Part shown: one piece after another, positions 45,554 through 55,187 of the stretch
Layout of the letters: every line of letters starts with the position of its first letter
Numbering within the stretch: the stretch's first letter is position 1
Assembly: GCA_029880855.1 (NCBI GenBank)
Contig: JAOUNS010000001.1
Location: 186,001 to 250,000 of the forward strand
Origin: Gammaproteobacteria bacterium
GTDB taxonomy: Bacteria > Pseudomonadota > Gammaproteobacteria > UBA6429 > Thiohalophilaceae
Direction: 5' to 3'
Length of the DNA stretch: 64,000 bases
Translations under genes and position numbers: made by a program
The notes under the pieces: generated by a model
Database searches by the model: none
Told to the model about the DNA's origin: nothing
Seen by the model: the letters and a program-made list of their open reading frames with translations, nothing else

Positions 45554-48175
45554 TTAAAAAGGCAGTTTGAGGTTGGGGTTGATGGATTTCAGCACACTGC
45601 GGAATTTCTCCTGCACCCTTTGCATGGCCTCCTTGTCCTTGCCTTCAAAACGCAACACCAGTACCGGTGTCGTGTTAGAAGCGCGCACCAGGCCCCAGCC
45701 ATCGGGGTAATCTACCCGAATCCCGTCAATCATGGTGACGTTGGCATCATCGAATGAGTCAGCCTTGTCCATCAATATTTCAACAAAGCGATGGTGCTCA
45801 CCTTCCTGCATCTGGATGTTCAGTTCCGGCGTGTTTACGGCATCAGGCAAAGCGGCGAAAACCTGGGTTGGCGTGCGAGTCTCACCGGAGAGTATCTCCA
45901 GCAAGCGCGCCCCGGCATACAGCCCGTCATCAAAGCCGTACCAGCGTTCCTTGAAGAAAATATGCCCGCTCATTTCACCGGCCAGCAGTGCACCCGACTC
46001 TTTCATTTTCGCCTTGATGAGAGAATGGCCGGTTTTCCACATCAGCGGCTCACCGCCCTTTTCCCAGATACTGCGGGTCAGGTTACTGCTGCATTTAATG
46101 TCATAGATAATCTGCGCACCATGATTACGAGACAGCACATCTGCGGCAAACAGGCTCAGCAGGCGATCCGGCCAGATAATCGATCCATCCGGGCTGATCA
46201 CACCCAGACGATCACCGTCACCGTCAAAGGCCAGCCCAACATCACAACGTTTGGAACGCACCATCTCGATCAGATCGGTCAGGTTTGCCGGTTTGCTGGG
46301 ATCCGGGTGGTGATTGGGAAACCTGCCGTCCACTTCACAATACAGCTCGGTGACATCGCAACCCAATGCCCGATAGAGTTTCGGCGCAATAGCGCCGGCA
46401 ACACCGTTGCCGCAATCAATGACGATGCGCAGTTTGCGTTTCAGCTTTACATCGCTGACGATGCGCTGGATATATTTTTCACTGACGACGGCGGTTTCAT
46501 ATCCGCCCTGACCGGTCGTGAAGTCATTTGTTTCAATACGCTTGCGCAGTTGTTGTATAGCGCCGGCAGCCAGTGTTTCACCACCCAGCACCATTTTGAA
46601 GCCGTTATAATCCGGCGGATTGTGACTGCCGGTGAGCATTACCCCGGTGCCCTTGGCAGCCTCGGCCGCTGCGTAATACAACACCGGTGTCGGGACCATG
46701 CCGATATCCACCACATTCACACCGCTTTCCCGTATACCGTTGACCAGCGCCTGCCCCAATTCGGGACCGGACAAGCGTCCGTCACGGGCAAAAACAATCT
46801 TGCTCAATCCCCTGGCCCGTGCCTCACTGCCCAGCGCCCGCCCAATCAGGGTGGCGTGATGAGAAGTCAGTGTCCGACCAACGATGCCGCGTATGTCGTA
46901 GGCCTTGAATATCTCGGCCGGGGGCATGGCCGGGGCGGTGCTGTCATTCATTATTGCCGGGGTAAGTTTTTGTTTAGGCTCGGTTGGCGAAGTGGTTTGA
47001 GTCTGATTCGACAATTCATCCATATATGATGCTGTGTCTATCTCTTCCACTTTCATACTGTTACTGCTCGTTAATGCAGCATCCAGTTCGGGAATATTCC
47101 GCAGCAAGCTGACCGAAGAGCTATCACTGTCATGCTCCCGCGCGGTTGCGTTCTGTTCTGACAACAACTCATCCAGTCGCATGGCAGCCAGCCTGAACTC
47201 CGACATTTTCATACTGAACTCATGTTGTTGATTGCCACGAAATGTCGCCACCGCAATGTGCAGCAGACTGTCAATATCATGCTGGATTGCCTGACTGGTT
47301 GAACGACGCAATAACCAGACAATTACGCCGGACAGCAGAATGCCGATGGCAATTGCGGCATACATACCGGTGTTGAATTCAGAAGCAACAAAGCCGGTGG
47401 GTTTCCAGGTCACGATGGTGAAATTGGTGCCGGCCACCTCGACGCGTGCCGACTGATCGCCTCTGCCCTGATTGCTTTGGTCCCCGGCCCGGGCGACAAA
47501 GACACGTTCTTTCTTGCCGATGTTTTGTTGCAATTCGATAAAGGAATCACCGGCAATTTGATTCAGCCAGTTCTGTACCAACTGCACATCCAGCGTCAGC
47601 TGAATATAGCCAAGCAAATTACCGGCGCTGTTAATTACCGGTTGTACCAAATCAATATGCTGTTGTCCGGTACCCACGGCGTGGACCTCCATGGGCGACA
47701 TAACCTTTTTTTCACCGGCTATATGCACCAAATCCAGACAGGCATAGCCCAAATTGGGTACCGTGAATTTATCAATACCCTGTGTCCCTTCTTTGATCAA
47801 GCGAATCAGCAAAACACCATTGAAATATGGTTTAAGTTCCTGGGCTCTGATTTGTCGTTCTGTCGGGTTGCCTTCGCTGACCACTTTCTGAATACCGAGG
47901 TCATTACTCAACACCTGCAATCCATATAAATAAGGTCCAAGCAGTGTTGAAAAACGGTGGGTGATACTTTCAGCATGAACCGCCGCTTTGGAATAACGGA
48001 GATTTTTCAATTTGAGTTGGGTATCCATTTGGGCAAAGTAGACTGCCACAGTCAGGATGACACTGAAAAGCACAAAGGCCAGAACACTGACAACGTTTAG
48101 TGGTATACCGAATGATGAACCACTGCCTCTGTTGCGTCGCTTGCGTTTACGTAAACTACCGGAAAGATTCGCCAT
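45554..48175 (-). CDS. algC: Phosphomannomutase/phosphoglucomutase AlgC, long form with membrane sensor-like N-terminus
   Basis: AlgC converts hexose 6-phosphates to 1-phosphates for LPS and exopolysaccharide. The 873-residue product has its catalytic part from about residue 415: FKAYDIRGIVG, phosphoserine loop GVMLTGSHNPPDYNG, metal loop FDGDGDRLG and GEMSGHIFF. The first 400 residues are extra: a basic start, TM about 29-49, a periplasmic region resembling a PAS/Cache sensor, a second TM about 272-292 and a polar linker. Long AlgC forms are known in Pseudomonas. The fusion suggests enzyme activity or location tied to an outside signal. Confidence 0.92.
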   Translation of the reverse strand: MANLSGSLRKRKRRNRGSGSSFGIPLNVVSVLAFVLFSVILTVAVYFAQMDTQLKLKNLRYSKAAVHAESITHRFSTLLGPYLYGLQVLSNDLGIQKVVSEGNPTERQIRAQELKPYFNGVLLIRLIKEGTQGIDKFTVPNLGYACLDLVHIAGEKKVMSPMEVHAVGTGQQHIDLVQPVINSAGNLLGYIQLTLDVQLVQNWLNQIAGDSFIELQQNIGKKERVFVARAGDQSNQGRGDQSARVEVAGTNFTIVTWKPTGFVASEFNTGMYAAIAIGILLSGVIVWLLRRSTSQAIQHDIDSLLHIAVATFRGNQQHEFSMKMSEFRLAAMRLDELLSEQNATAREHDSDSSSVSLLRNIPELDAALTSSNSMKVEEIDTASYMDELSNQTQTTSPTEPKQKLTPAIMNDSTAPAMPPAEIFKAYDIRGIVGRTLTSHHATLIGRALGSEARARGLSKIVFARDGRLSGPELGQALVNGIRESGVNVVDIGMVPTPVLYYAAAEAAKGTGVMLTGSHNPPDYNGFKMVLGGETLAAGAIQQLRKRIETNDFTTGQGGYETAVVSEKYIQRIVSDVKLKRKLRIVIDCGNGVAGAIAPKLYRALGCDVTELYCEVDGRFPNHHPDPSKPANLTDLIEMVRSKRCDVGLAFDGDGDRLGVISPDGSIIWPDRLLSLFAADVLSRNHGAQIIYDIKCSSNLTRSIWEKGGEPLMWKTGHSLIKAKMKESGALLAGEMSGHIFFKERWYGFDDGLYAGARLLEILSGETRTPTQVFAALPDAVNTPELNIQMQEGEHHRFVEILMDKADSFDDANVTMIDGIRVDYPDGWGLVRASNTTPVLVLRFEGKDKEAMQRVQEKFRSVLKSINPNLKLPF

Positions 48176-48213
48176 ATTATTTTTCTAATTCCCTACTCAG
48201 TCGGCCTGTCTGC

Positions 48214-48669
48214 TCAGGCATGGCCGGTGTGGCCAAACCCGCCTTCTGCACGATCACTGGTTTCAAAATCATCCACAATATTAAATGTCGCCTGTACGAC
48301 AGGCACAAATACCAGTTGCGCTATTCGGTCTCCGAGATTGATCGTAAAGGAATCACTACCCCGATTCCAGCAGGAAACGAACAGCTGTCCCTGATAGTCC
48401 GAATCAATCAGCCCCACCAGATTACCCAGCACAATACCGTGTTTATGGCCCAGCCCTGAACGCGGCAGGATCACCGCCGCAATGCCGGGATCAGCAATGT
48501 GCATGGATAAACCGGTCGGAATGAGATGCGTTTCACCCGGGTTCACCACCAACGATCCCCCCTCCAGACAAGCCCGCAAATCCATCCCGGCGGAACCGTT
48601 CGTGGCATATTCGGGCAAAGGAATGGCCTTACCCAAACGTTGATCCAGAATTTTCAGTTTGACCTGCAT
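48214..48669 (-). CDS. dut: Deoxyuridine triphosphatase
   Basis: Dut hydrolyses dUTP to dUMP, preventing uracil incorporation and feeding dTMP synthesis. The 151-residue product is full length with the trimeric dUTPase motifs: [38 protein letters not shown], and the C-terminal arm [10 protein letters not shown]. It lies between coaBC and algC on the same strand with short gaps (48 and 38 bases), the standard order. Confidence 0.97.
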   Translation of the reverse strand: MQVKLKILDQRLGKAIPLPEYATNGSAGMDLRACLEGGSLVVNPGETHLIPTGLSMHIADPGIAAVILPRSGLGHKHGIVLGNLVGLIDSDYQGQLFVSCWNRGSDSFTINLGDRIAQLVFVPVVQATFNIVDDFETSDRAEGGFGHTGHA

Positions 48670-48717
48670 ACTTTCTCCCCGGTCTGTGTATGTACTATTT
48701 AATGTGCCGGCGTGGGC

Positions 48718-49995
48718 TTAACCGGCCGGCTTGGTCCGTTCAACCAGTTTGACAACCTTACCGCCGGAGACCCGTGGAGTAAATTGGTACTCACTATAAT
48801 ATTGCGCCACATGGGCGATCAGTAACCGGGCCAATTTATCCTTGCTTGCCACAGGTAAACGCAAATTGCCGTTTGCCCAAAAAAGGTGCAATGCATTGGT
48901 GTCACTGCCGAATGTCCCGCCGGTCTCCGTTGCGGCCGGACCGACCAGATTGGCGGCGATCATCTCGATCCCTTTTTGCACCAGCTTGCGCTGTGCATAC
49001 TCTTCCAGTTGTGTGGTCTCGGCGGCAAACCCGACGCTGAACACCTTTGGATGCGCGGCCTTGATCGTGGCCAGGATATCGGGGGTCGGCTCCAGCTCAA
49101 GCGAAAGATGCCCGCCCTGCTTTTTCATTTTTTCAGCATGAACCTGCACCGGCCGGTAATCCGCCACAGCTGCCGTCGCGATCAGGATATCCACGCCCGA
49201 CATGCCGGCTTCCACTGCCGCCAGCATCTGTTCGGCTGACTCGACATCAATACGGGTAACCCTGTCCGGACAGGGTAACGAAACCGGTCCGCTGACCAGC
49301 AGCACCTTCGCCCCGGCCTCCACCGCTGCGGCAGCAATGGCATAGCCCATCTTGCCGGAACTGTGATTACTGATAAAACGCACCGGGTCGATGGCCTCAC
49401 GAGTCGGACCGGCCGTCACCAACACGGTTTTGCCGGTCAGACTGCCGGTCTCAAACAGGTCCGCAAGGTTGGTTACCAGTTCATCCACCTCGCGCATGCG
49501 CCCTGTGCCCACTTCACCGCAGGCCTGCTCGCCGTCATCCGGGCCAAACAACAAAATGCCCCGACTGCTCACCAGGCGGATATTGTCGGCCGTCGCCTTA
49601 TCCTGCCACATTTTGCCGTTCATGGCGGGTGCCAGGGCAAGGGGGACATCACCGGCCAGACAGACTGCACCAAGCAACTCGTCGGCCCGGCCTGCCGCCA
49701 ACGCAGCAAGGAAATTGGCGCTGCATGGCGCAACCAGAATGGCATCCGCCCAGCGCGCCAGCTCAATATGTCCCATGCCCGCCTCTGCTTCAGTATCCAG
49801 CAAATGGCGATGCACCGGGTGGCCGGATACGGCCTGCAGGGTGAGTGGTGTAATAAACGCCTCTGCACCGCGTGTCATGACCACCCGGACATCAGCACCG
49901 GCGTCTCGCAACCGGCGGGTTAACTCCGCTGATTTGTAAGCGGCGATACTACCGGTCACACCCAGCACTATGCGTTTATTGGTTAATGTAGTCAT
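48718..49995 (-). CDS. coaBC: Bifunctional CoaBC (phosphopantothenoylcysteine synthetase/decarboxylase)
   Basis: CoaBC makes 4'-phosphopantetheine in coenzyme A synthesis. The product has 425 residues from the ATG at 49995 (MTTLTNKRIVLGVTGSIAAYKS), the standard start; a longer frame is spurious. The CoaC part has HIELARWADAILVAPCSANF and the PAMN motif. The CoaB part has GPTREAIDPVRFISNHSSGKMG. It is divergent from radC, with a 23-base palindrome in the shared region. Confidence 0.96.
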   Translation of the reverse strand: MTTLTNKRIVLGVTGSIAAYKSAELTRRLRDAGADVRVVMTRGAEAFITPLTLQAVSGHPVHRHLLDTEAEAGMGHIELARWADAILVAPCSANFLAALAAGRADELLGAVCLAGDVPLALAPAMNGKMWQDKATADNIRLVSSRGILLFGPDDGEQACGEVGTGRMREVDELVTNLADLFETGSLTGKTVLVTAGPTREAIDPVRFISNHSSGKMGYAIAAAAVEAGAKVLLVSGPVSLPCPDRVTRIDVESAEQMLAAVEAGMSGVDILIATAAVADYRPVQVHAEKMKKQGGHLSLELEPTPDILATIKAAHPKVFSVGFAAETTQLEEYAQRKLVQKGIEMIAANLVGPAATETGGTFGSDTNALHLFWANGNLRLPVASKDKLARLLIAHVAQYYSEYQFTPRVSGGKVVKLVERTKPAG

Positions 49996-50022
49996 AATTT
50001 TTATAGTGTAACAGAGTTTTAA

Positions 50023-50045
50023 TTCAGCACTTGTGAAGTGCTGAA
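50023..50045. promoter_or_regulatory. Perfect 10-bp inverted repeat between coaBC and radC
   Basis: TTCAGCACTT-GTG-AAGTGCTGAA is fully symmetric and lies 28 bases upstream of the coaBC start. There is no T-run, so it is not an intrinsic terminator. It overlaps where the -35 region of coaBC would lie (TATAAA precedes the coaBC ATG), which suggests an operator or a leader hairpin. Confidence 0.5.
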
Positions 50046-50167
50046 CGCCTTGCCAGAATACAGAGTATGGCTTTACACGGATTTGTAAACCACTTTTATG
50101 TTGCTGCCGGCTGAATTTCACTCATTCGCCGCACAACCCGATCACATAATAAACAAGGAGGTTGTTC

Positions 50168-50845
50168 ATGTTACCTATTTCACAATGGCCCGAGAACGAA
50201 CGTCCGCGAGAGAAGCTGCTGACCCTGGGCGCGGCGGCCCTGTCTGACGCGGAACTGCTGGCCATCTTCCTGCGCACCGGCATCGTCGGAAAAACCGCTG
50301 TCGATTTGGCCCGCGAATTACTCACCGAATTCGGCAGTCTGCGACCGCTGCTTTGTGCAGACAAGAACACCTTCCTCAAATTTCCCGGTCTGGGGCCGGC
50401 CAAATTCGCCCAACTACAGGCTGTGCTGGAAATGAGCCGACGCCATTTATACGCCGAAATCCGGCGTGATACCGCCCTCACGGACCCCGCCGCCACCCGT
50501 CGTTATCTCACCGCCCGCTTGCGCGACCTGCAGCACGAAGTCTTCGGCTGTATTTTCCTCGACAACCGCCATCGCGTCATCGCCTTCGAGGAGTTATTCC
50601 AGGGCACCATCAACAGCGCCAGTGTCCATCCCCGCGAGGTGGTCAAACGCACCCTGCACCACAACGCCGCCGCCATCATCCTGGCCCACAACCACCCCTC
50701 CGGTGTGGCCGACCCCAGTGAGGCCGACCGCCAGCTGACCCGCCGCCTGCAGGAGGCCCTGCAGCTCATCGACGTGCGGGTGCTGGACCATATTGTGGTG
50801 GGCGACGGCGAGAGCGTGGCCTTTGCAGAGCGGGGTTGGCTTTGA
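50168..50845 (+). CDS. radC: RadC family protein (JAB/MPN domain)
   Basis: The product has 225 residues from ATG 50168, with AAGGAGG six bases upstream; a TTG at 50162 is in the same frame. The N-terminal helix-hairpin-helix region ([29 protein letters not shown]) is followed by a JAB1/MPN metalloprotease-like domain with a Glu (FEELFQGT) and [14 protein letters not shown]. Despite its name, a DNA-repair role is not supported by current data, and its activity is unresolved. The conserved order coaBC < > radC-rpmB-rpmG is kept here. Confidence 0.93.
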   Translation: MLPISQWPENERPREKLLTLGAAALSDAELLAIFLRTGIVGKTAVDLARELLTEFGSLRPLLCADKNTFLKFPGLGPAKFAQLQAVLEMSRRHLYAEIRRDTALTDPAATRRYLTARLRDLQHEVFGCIFLDNRHRVIAFEELFQGTINSASVHPREVVKRTLHHNAAAIILAHNHPSGVADPSEADRQLTRRLQEALQLIDVRVLDHIVVGDGESVAFAERGWL

Positions 50846-50884
50846 GGCGATTCCACCGGTAAGCCGACATTTGGGTAAATTTGC

Positions 50885-50913
50885 TTGTCACGCCGGGGCA
50901 AATTCCGTAGAAT
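50885..50913 (+). promoter_or_regulatory. Sigma-70 promoter of rpmB-rpmG
   Basis: TTGTCA (50885-50890) and TAGAAT (50908-50913) with a 17-base spacer form a near-consensus promoter. It starts between radC and rpmB, with about 40 bases of leader before the rpmB ATG. Confidence 0.75.
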
Positions 50914-50958
50914 CCCCGGCTCTTTGTCGCTGAACAATAGTTTTACTGGAGAAGAATC

Positions 50959-51195
50959 ATGGCAAGAGTCTGCCAAATTACCGGAAAACGGCCTGTTAGC
51001 GGGAATAATGTTTCCCATGCCAACAACAAGACCAAACGTCGTTTTTTACCGAATCTGCATACCCACCGTTTCTGGGTGGAGTCCGAGCAGCGCTGGGTGC
51101 GCCTGCGTATTAGCGCCAAAGGTCTGCGTATCATTGATAAAAACGGCATCGACGCGGTATTAGCCGATATGCGTCGTCGCGGCGAAAAGGTCTAG
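50959..51195 (+). CDS. rpmB: 50S ribosomal protein L28
   Basis: The 78-residue protein has the L28 signature [21 protein letters not shown] followed by [12 protein letters not shown] and the C-terminal [14 protein letters not shown]. It is a structural part of the large subunit. GGAG stands upstream of the ATG. It is the first gene of the rpmB-rpmG unit and lies 10 bases before rpmG, itself followed by a terminator. Confidence 0.98.
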   Translation: MARVCQITGKRPVSGNNVSHANNKTKRRFLPNLHTHRFWVESEQRWVRLRISAKGLRIIDKNGIDAVLADMRRRGEKV

Positions 51196-51205
51196 GAGGT
51201 CTGAC

Positions 51206-51373
51206 ATGGCGAAAGGTGCACGTGAAAAAATCCGTCTGGTTTCCAGCGCCGGGACCGGTCACTTCTATACCACAACCAAGAACAAGCGCAACATGCCTGA
51301 AAAAATGGAGATCAAAAAGTTTGATCCCGTTGTCCGCAAGCATGTGGCCTACAAGGAAGCCAAGATTAAGTAA
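51206..51373 (+). CDS. rpmG: 50S ribosomal protein L33
   Basis: The 55-residue protein starts at ATG 51206 with TAGGAGG in front. It reads [20 protein letters not shown], then [20 protein letters not shown], ending KEAKIK. This is the Cys-free L33 form: the zinc-ribbon Cys pairs of the other L33 type are absent, so it does not need zinc. It lies 10 bases after rpmB and is followed by an intrinsic terminator. Confidence 0.97.
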   Translation: MAKGAREKIRLVSSAGTGHFYTTTKNKRNMPEKMEIKKFDPVVRKHVAYKEAKIK

Positions 51374-51397
51374 CCTTGGTTCCAATCTTCTCCTGAA

Positions 51398-51422
51398 AAC
51401 CCGCCACTCGGCGGGTTTTTTT
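51398..51422 (+). terminator. Rho-independent terminator of rpmB-rpmG
   Basis: An eight-pair stem AACCCGCC (51398-51405) / GGCGGGTT (51410-51417) with loop ACTC is followed by a T-run. It lies 24 bases after the rpmG stop. Confidence 0.9.
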
Positions 51423-51525
51423 ATGCTTGTTTTTTCTGCCGGACAGGTGATACTCAGGGGACTTACAGCAGACGGTTTGCCCCGTCAGGCCGGTGATCTA
51501 ACCAAATGACAAGGAATGAAGCACA

Positions 51526-52113
51526 GTGAAACACACTCGGTTGCACAGCTTGATATGCGGTTTCTGTTCGATGACGATGTTTTCGACAGCCGCCGCTGTC
51601 GACTATCCCCTGAGCTGTGGTTATATGCCCCGTAGCGACAAAAAGAATCCCGAACCCGAGTTAAGTGCATTTGAAAGCTGTGCAAAACAGGTCGGCGAGT
51701 CGGATTTTGAAATCGCCCCGGCTCATCTACAGAAGATCGATTTTGGCCCGCAGGGCCTGGCCGTGATCTATCTCCAAAAGATGGTCTTTTACATCCGGCG
51801 TGACGGCAAGCTGGGCCGCACCCATTTTTTCGACAACGGGGCGGACGGTTTCTCGTCGGGACTGGTGCGCACTATCCGTCACGGTAAATTCGGCTTCATG
51901 GATACGCAACTGCAAACCGTTATACCGGCCCGCTATGACTTCGCTTTTCCCTTTGCCGGGGCTTATGCCAAAGTCTGTTTGGGTTGCCGGATCGAAAGGC
52001 ATGGTGAACACGGGTTGGTTGTCGGTGGTAAATGGGGCTATATCGACAGGCAGGGCAAGGCGGTGGTTTCGATTACATACAGCAAAGCGCAGCTTCCGCC
52101 GCCGGGTGAGTAA
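51526..52113 (+). CDS. Exported WG-repeat protein
   Basis: The 195-residue product starts at a GTG (51526), with AAGGA upstream. A signal peptide (LICGFCSMTMFSTAAA) is followed by a mature domain with WG-type repeats: GKLGRTHFFDNGADGFSSGLVRT, GKFGFMDTQLQTVIPARYDF and GKWGYIDRQGKAVVSITY. WG repeats (KWGYID...) make a beta-structure of unknown function found in many secreted proteins. Two Cys (CLGC) and an early Cys pair may form disulfides. It probably has its own promoter after the rpmG terminator. Confidence 0.75.
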   Translation: MKHTRLHSLICGFCSMTMFSTAAAVDYPLSCGYMPRSDKKNPEPELSAFESCAKQVGESDFEIAPAHLQKIDFGPQGLAVIYLQKMVFYIRRDGKLGRTHFFDNGADGFSSGLVRTIRHGKFGFMDTQLQTVIPARYDFAFPFAGAYAKVCLGCRIERHGEHGLVVGGKWGYIDRQGKAVVSITYSKAQLPPPGE

Positions 52114-52139
52114 TTCATTTCAATGCGGGATAGACTGCC

Positions 52140-52169
52140 TTGCATTGCTGACCAATGGCCTCGTATGAT
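52140..52169 (+). promoter_or_regulatory. Possible promoter
   Basis: TTGCAT (52140-52145) and TATGAT (52164-52169) are 18 bases apart, ahead of the barrel gene at 52201. The -10 is good, the -35 weak, so this is a candidate only. Confidence 0.4.
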
Positions 52170-52200
52170 GAAGGCCATCATCTCGCACCATGGAAACTGT

Positions 52201-52728
52201 ATGAAAAAGCTGCACTATCTCGCCCTCCTGCTCATTGCATGTTTACCGGCTGCACCGGTCATGGCCTTTGGTCTGTATGTGGAAGGCGCCGCCTCTGTCC
52301 TGTCGGGCGAGGATACAATTGTCCAGGTGCGACCGGTGGTCAGTAAAGTCACCGCCGGTGTGGAAATCACCCCACACTACATGATTGAGGTGCAGAGTAT
52401 CGGTAACGGCGACGAGACGGACGCGGGATCCGGCGCCTCGCTTCAAATCGGTGGCATCTCAGCCGCCTATCTGCGACTCGACTCCGGCCTGAATGCGGGA
52501 ATGCGGATGTACTTTCTGGTCGGTCAGGCCGAAACCACCCTCAGCGCCACCGGCATCAACGGTTTTACCGCATCGGAAACCACCTACAGTGATTTTTCCT
52601 GGGGGGTCGGGATTGAGGATCGGATCCTGTTCAAGTATCTGTTTCTTACCGTGTCCTATACAGAATATTACAAGGAAAACGACACCAAACTCAGCAGCGG
52701 CAGTATAGGCGTAAAGCTGGCCTTCTAG
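52201..52728 (+). CDS. Small outer-membrane beta-barrel protein
   Basis: The product has 175 residues from ATG 52201, which gives a standard signal peptide (MKKLHYLALLLIACLPAAPVMA). The mature chain shows alternating strands with terminal aromatics, such as YFLVGQAETTL, TTYSDFSWGVGIEDRIL and FLTVSYTEYYKE, and it ends in Phe (GVKLAF). This is the C-terminal signature recognised by the Bam complex. About eight strands are expected, as in OmpX/OmpA-like barrels. The stop interlocks with that of the convergent MscS gene (CTAG). Role unknown. Confidence 0.75.
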   Translation: MKKLHYLALLLIACLPAAPVMAFGLYVEGAASVLSGEDTIVQVRPVVSKVTAGVEITPHYMIEVQSIGNGDETDAGSGASLQIGGISAAYLRLDSGLNAGMRMYFLVGQAETTLSATGINGFTASETTYSDFSWGVGIEDRILFKYLFLTVSYTEYYKENDTKLSSGSIGVKLAF

Positions 52729-55085
52729 CCCCGCTCATCCGGATCGGGCCTGCCCGGCCAGTTGCGGATATGCAGGTCCTGTTGCGGGTAGGGGATTTCG
52801 ATGCCGTTTTCCCGGAACAGCCGGATGATGGCAAAGTTGAGATCACTGATCACCTGCAGGCGTTTGTCGATATTCACAATATGGGCGCGCAGCTCAAACT
52901 CCAGCGCACTGTTACCGAAACGACGAAACAGGACCGTGGGCAGGGTTTCCGGATCATGTTTGATAATATCCGGGTGATTATTGGCGGCCTGCATCATTAA
53001 CACCTGCACCTTGTCCACATCCGAGTCATAGGCGACCCCGACCGGTACATGGATGCGGCCACGGGCATCCTGCAACATCCAGTTGGTCACCTGGCTGGCG
53101 ATCAGTTCCGAGTTGGGGACGATCACATCGGCCCGATCAAAGGTCTGGATCTGGGTGGAGCGCATGCGAATCTTGCGCACATAGCCTTCTGTCCCACCCA
53201 CCACTATCCAGTCACCGGTTTTGATCGGTCGTTCAAACAACAGGATCAGACCGGACACGAAGTTGTTCACAATGTTCTGCAAACCAAAACCGATACCCAC
53301 CGAGAGCGCACCGGCGATAATCGCCAGACTGGTGAACTGGACACCGGCGATACCCAGCACGATCAGGATCGCGATGGAGATGAGGGTATACCCGGTGATG
53401 GCGACGATCGCTTCCCGCGTGCCCCGATCCAGACGGGTGCGGATCAACCAGGTCCGTTCCAGACGGGTACGCAACCAGTTGCTGAAGGTATACAACATGG
53501 CAAACACAACGATGGCCAGGAAGATCCGTACCGGGATGATCTCCAGCGATCCCAGCTTGAAGCCGTCCAGCAGGGCAATCTTGATCTGCTGCGCCACGGC
53601 ATCCGACAGACTCCAGATATTCAGCACCAGATAGGCCATGCCGATCCATAACAGCAGGCTGGCGATCAATCGGAACCAGATCAGTCCCGGTACATGTTCC
53701 TCATGTTTGACACCGATGGCATACCGCAGCGTGCGATGCCATTGCGACTGGCCGCGATCCAAACCGGAAAAGAAATCCTGAAACAGGCGCGACAAAAACA
53801 CAAACAGACTGATGACCGCCAGACTGCCGAACACGGCGCGCAGGGTAAACAGGGCCAGATTCCGATAGCCCAGCCACTCCGCCACCAGAATCGAGAGTAA
53901 AAGGATAAACAGAAGATAACGTGGCCAATAGCGGTTTTTATAGCGTGGCAATTGGCCGAGCAATAACACCACCCAGATCAGGTTCAGGATCAAAAACAGG
54001 CCGATGACGCCCCGCGCCAGCAGGATCGCCGTCTCCGGCAAACTTTGCGTCAGAATAGTGGAAAACAGCAGATAGGCCAGCAGAAACAGGTTGAGCAGAA
54101 CACGCAAGCGGCGGTAGATGGAAAGAGACAGCGTACTGTCCAGCGCCAGGAAGGTTGTTGCCGGTACCGGTGGTGCGAATACAAAACGTATGCAGGCCAA
54201 CAAAAAGACGTAGATGGGCATCGCATACAACACAACATTGACGAACGGGATGGGACTGACATTGTAGGCAAAGCCGTACATCACCAGTGCGACCATGCCG
54301 GTAATAAAAAACGACGGCGCATAGGCGGCACTGGCATAGGTAAAGGCGCGTAACACCCTGGCAGCGTAGTTTTTCGACCAGACCTTGTATTCGGCCCAGT
54401 TCAGGATATTACTGCGAAACATAAAACTGGCCAGCGCCATCATGCCGGCGGCAAACACCAGAATAAACAGTTTATAGGGTGCGATACGGGTAATGCCGCT
54501 GTGCTGGGCAATAAAGCCCTGCGTGGTATTCCACCAGATTGCCGGCTGGCGGCCGCTCTCCTGCAACAGGGTAAAGAATCCCGGTCCCCGGGCGAACATC
54601 TGTTGGGCGAGTAATTGTTTTTGCAACTCACCAAGCAATTTGGCGGTTTCCTCACCACGTAACAACAACAGTTTGCAGCGGGACAGGCGATTATCCAGAT
54701 TTTGTTTTTCCTGGTTCAGTGAGACACGTTTGCGCGCCACTTCTTTCGGTTCGTTGCGACTCTTTTCACCCAGACTGGCAATACTGTCCGCCAGTTTTTT
54801 CAGCTCGATCTCCGTGTCAGCCGCGCACTTCGTCGCGTCTGAATGCAGTCCGGTCAACATTGACTGCCACTGGAGCAATTTCTCGTTGTCATCCGAGGTA
54901 AGCGTTTTCGAGGCCAGCTGCCGCTCAATGCGATCCAGTTGCGTCACAAACTCGCCCAGCTCTTTGTCGGTTTGCGCCAACAGCCCGTTACCGCCTGCTA
55001 ACAGGCAAAGCAACAGCAACGCCCTGCTCAACTTGTGCGTTATCAACGTATTACCAACAGGAAATTTGTGCATCGACTTTGTCAT
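52725..55085 (-). CDS. MscS-family mechanosensitive channel (large, MscK-like)
   Basis: The 786-residue product has a signal peptide (start 55085 or 55073) and a periplasmic coiled-coil region to about 175 (DKELGEFVTQLDRIERQLA). Eight or so extra helices precede the MscS core near the C-terminus. The core is marked by the pore helix LAIIAGALSVGIGFGLQNIVNNFVSG (split: AIIAGALSVGIG, FGLQNIVNNF) and the beta domain with ADVIVPNSELI. It should release solutes on sudden osmotic downshift. The layout is like KefA/MscK and YbdG relatives. It is convergent with the barrel gene, overlapping by four bases. Confidence 0.9.
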   Translation of the reverse strand: MTKSMHKFPVGNTLITHKLSRALLLLCLLAGGNGLLAQTDKELGEFVTQLDRIERQLASKTLTSDDNEKLLQWQSMLTGLHSDATKCAADTEIELKKLADSIASLGEKSRNEPKEVARKRVSLNQEKQNLDNRLSRCKLLLLRGEETAKLLGELQKQLLAQQMFARGPGFFTLLQESGRQPAIWWNTTQGFIAQHSGITRIAPYKLFILVFAAGMMALASFMFRSNILNWAEYKVWSKNYAARVLRAFTYASAAYAPSFFITGMVALVMYGFAYNVSPIPFVNVVLYAMPIYVFLLACIRFVFAPPVPATTFLALDSTLSLSIYRRLRVLLNLFLLAYLLFSTILTQSLPETAILLARGVIGLFLILNLIWVVLLLGQLPRYKNRYWPRYLLFILLLSILVAEWLGYRNLALFTLRAVFGSLAVISLFVFLSRLFQDFFSGLDRGQSQWHRTLRYAIGVKHEEHVPGLIWFRLIASLLLWIGMAYLVLNIWSLSDAVAQQIKIALLDGFKLGSLEIIPVRIFLAIVVFAMLYTFSNWLRTRLERTWLIRTRLDRGTREAIVAITGYTLISIAILIVLGIAGVQFTSLAIIAGALSVGIGFGLQNIVNNFVSGLILLFERPIKTGDWIVVGGTEGYVRKIRMRSTQIQTFDRADVIVPNSELIASQVTNWMLQDARGRIHVPVGVAYDSDVDKVQVLMMQAANNHPDIIKHDPETLPTVLFRRFGNSALEFELRAHIVNIDKRLQVISDLNFAIIRLFRENGIEIPYPQQDLHIRNWPGRPDPDERG

Positions 55086-55187
55086 CCGGTGATGTTCAGT
55101 AAATACCAGTCCCCGCAGAAAATCAACAAACTACATTCCGCTTCGACAACTATTTGATGGAGCCGGCTTTGCCGTTACTATCACCCC

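Noticed and set aside
45791-47029. Plus-strand open frame of 412 codons
   Set aside because: Antisense to the catalytic half of algC; no recognisable domain and shadow-like composition.
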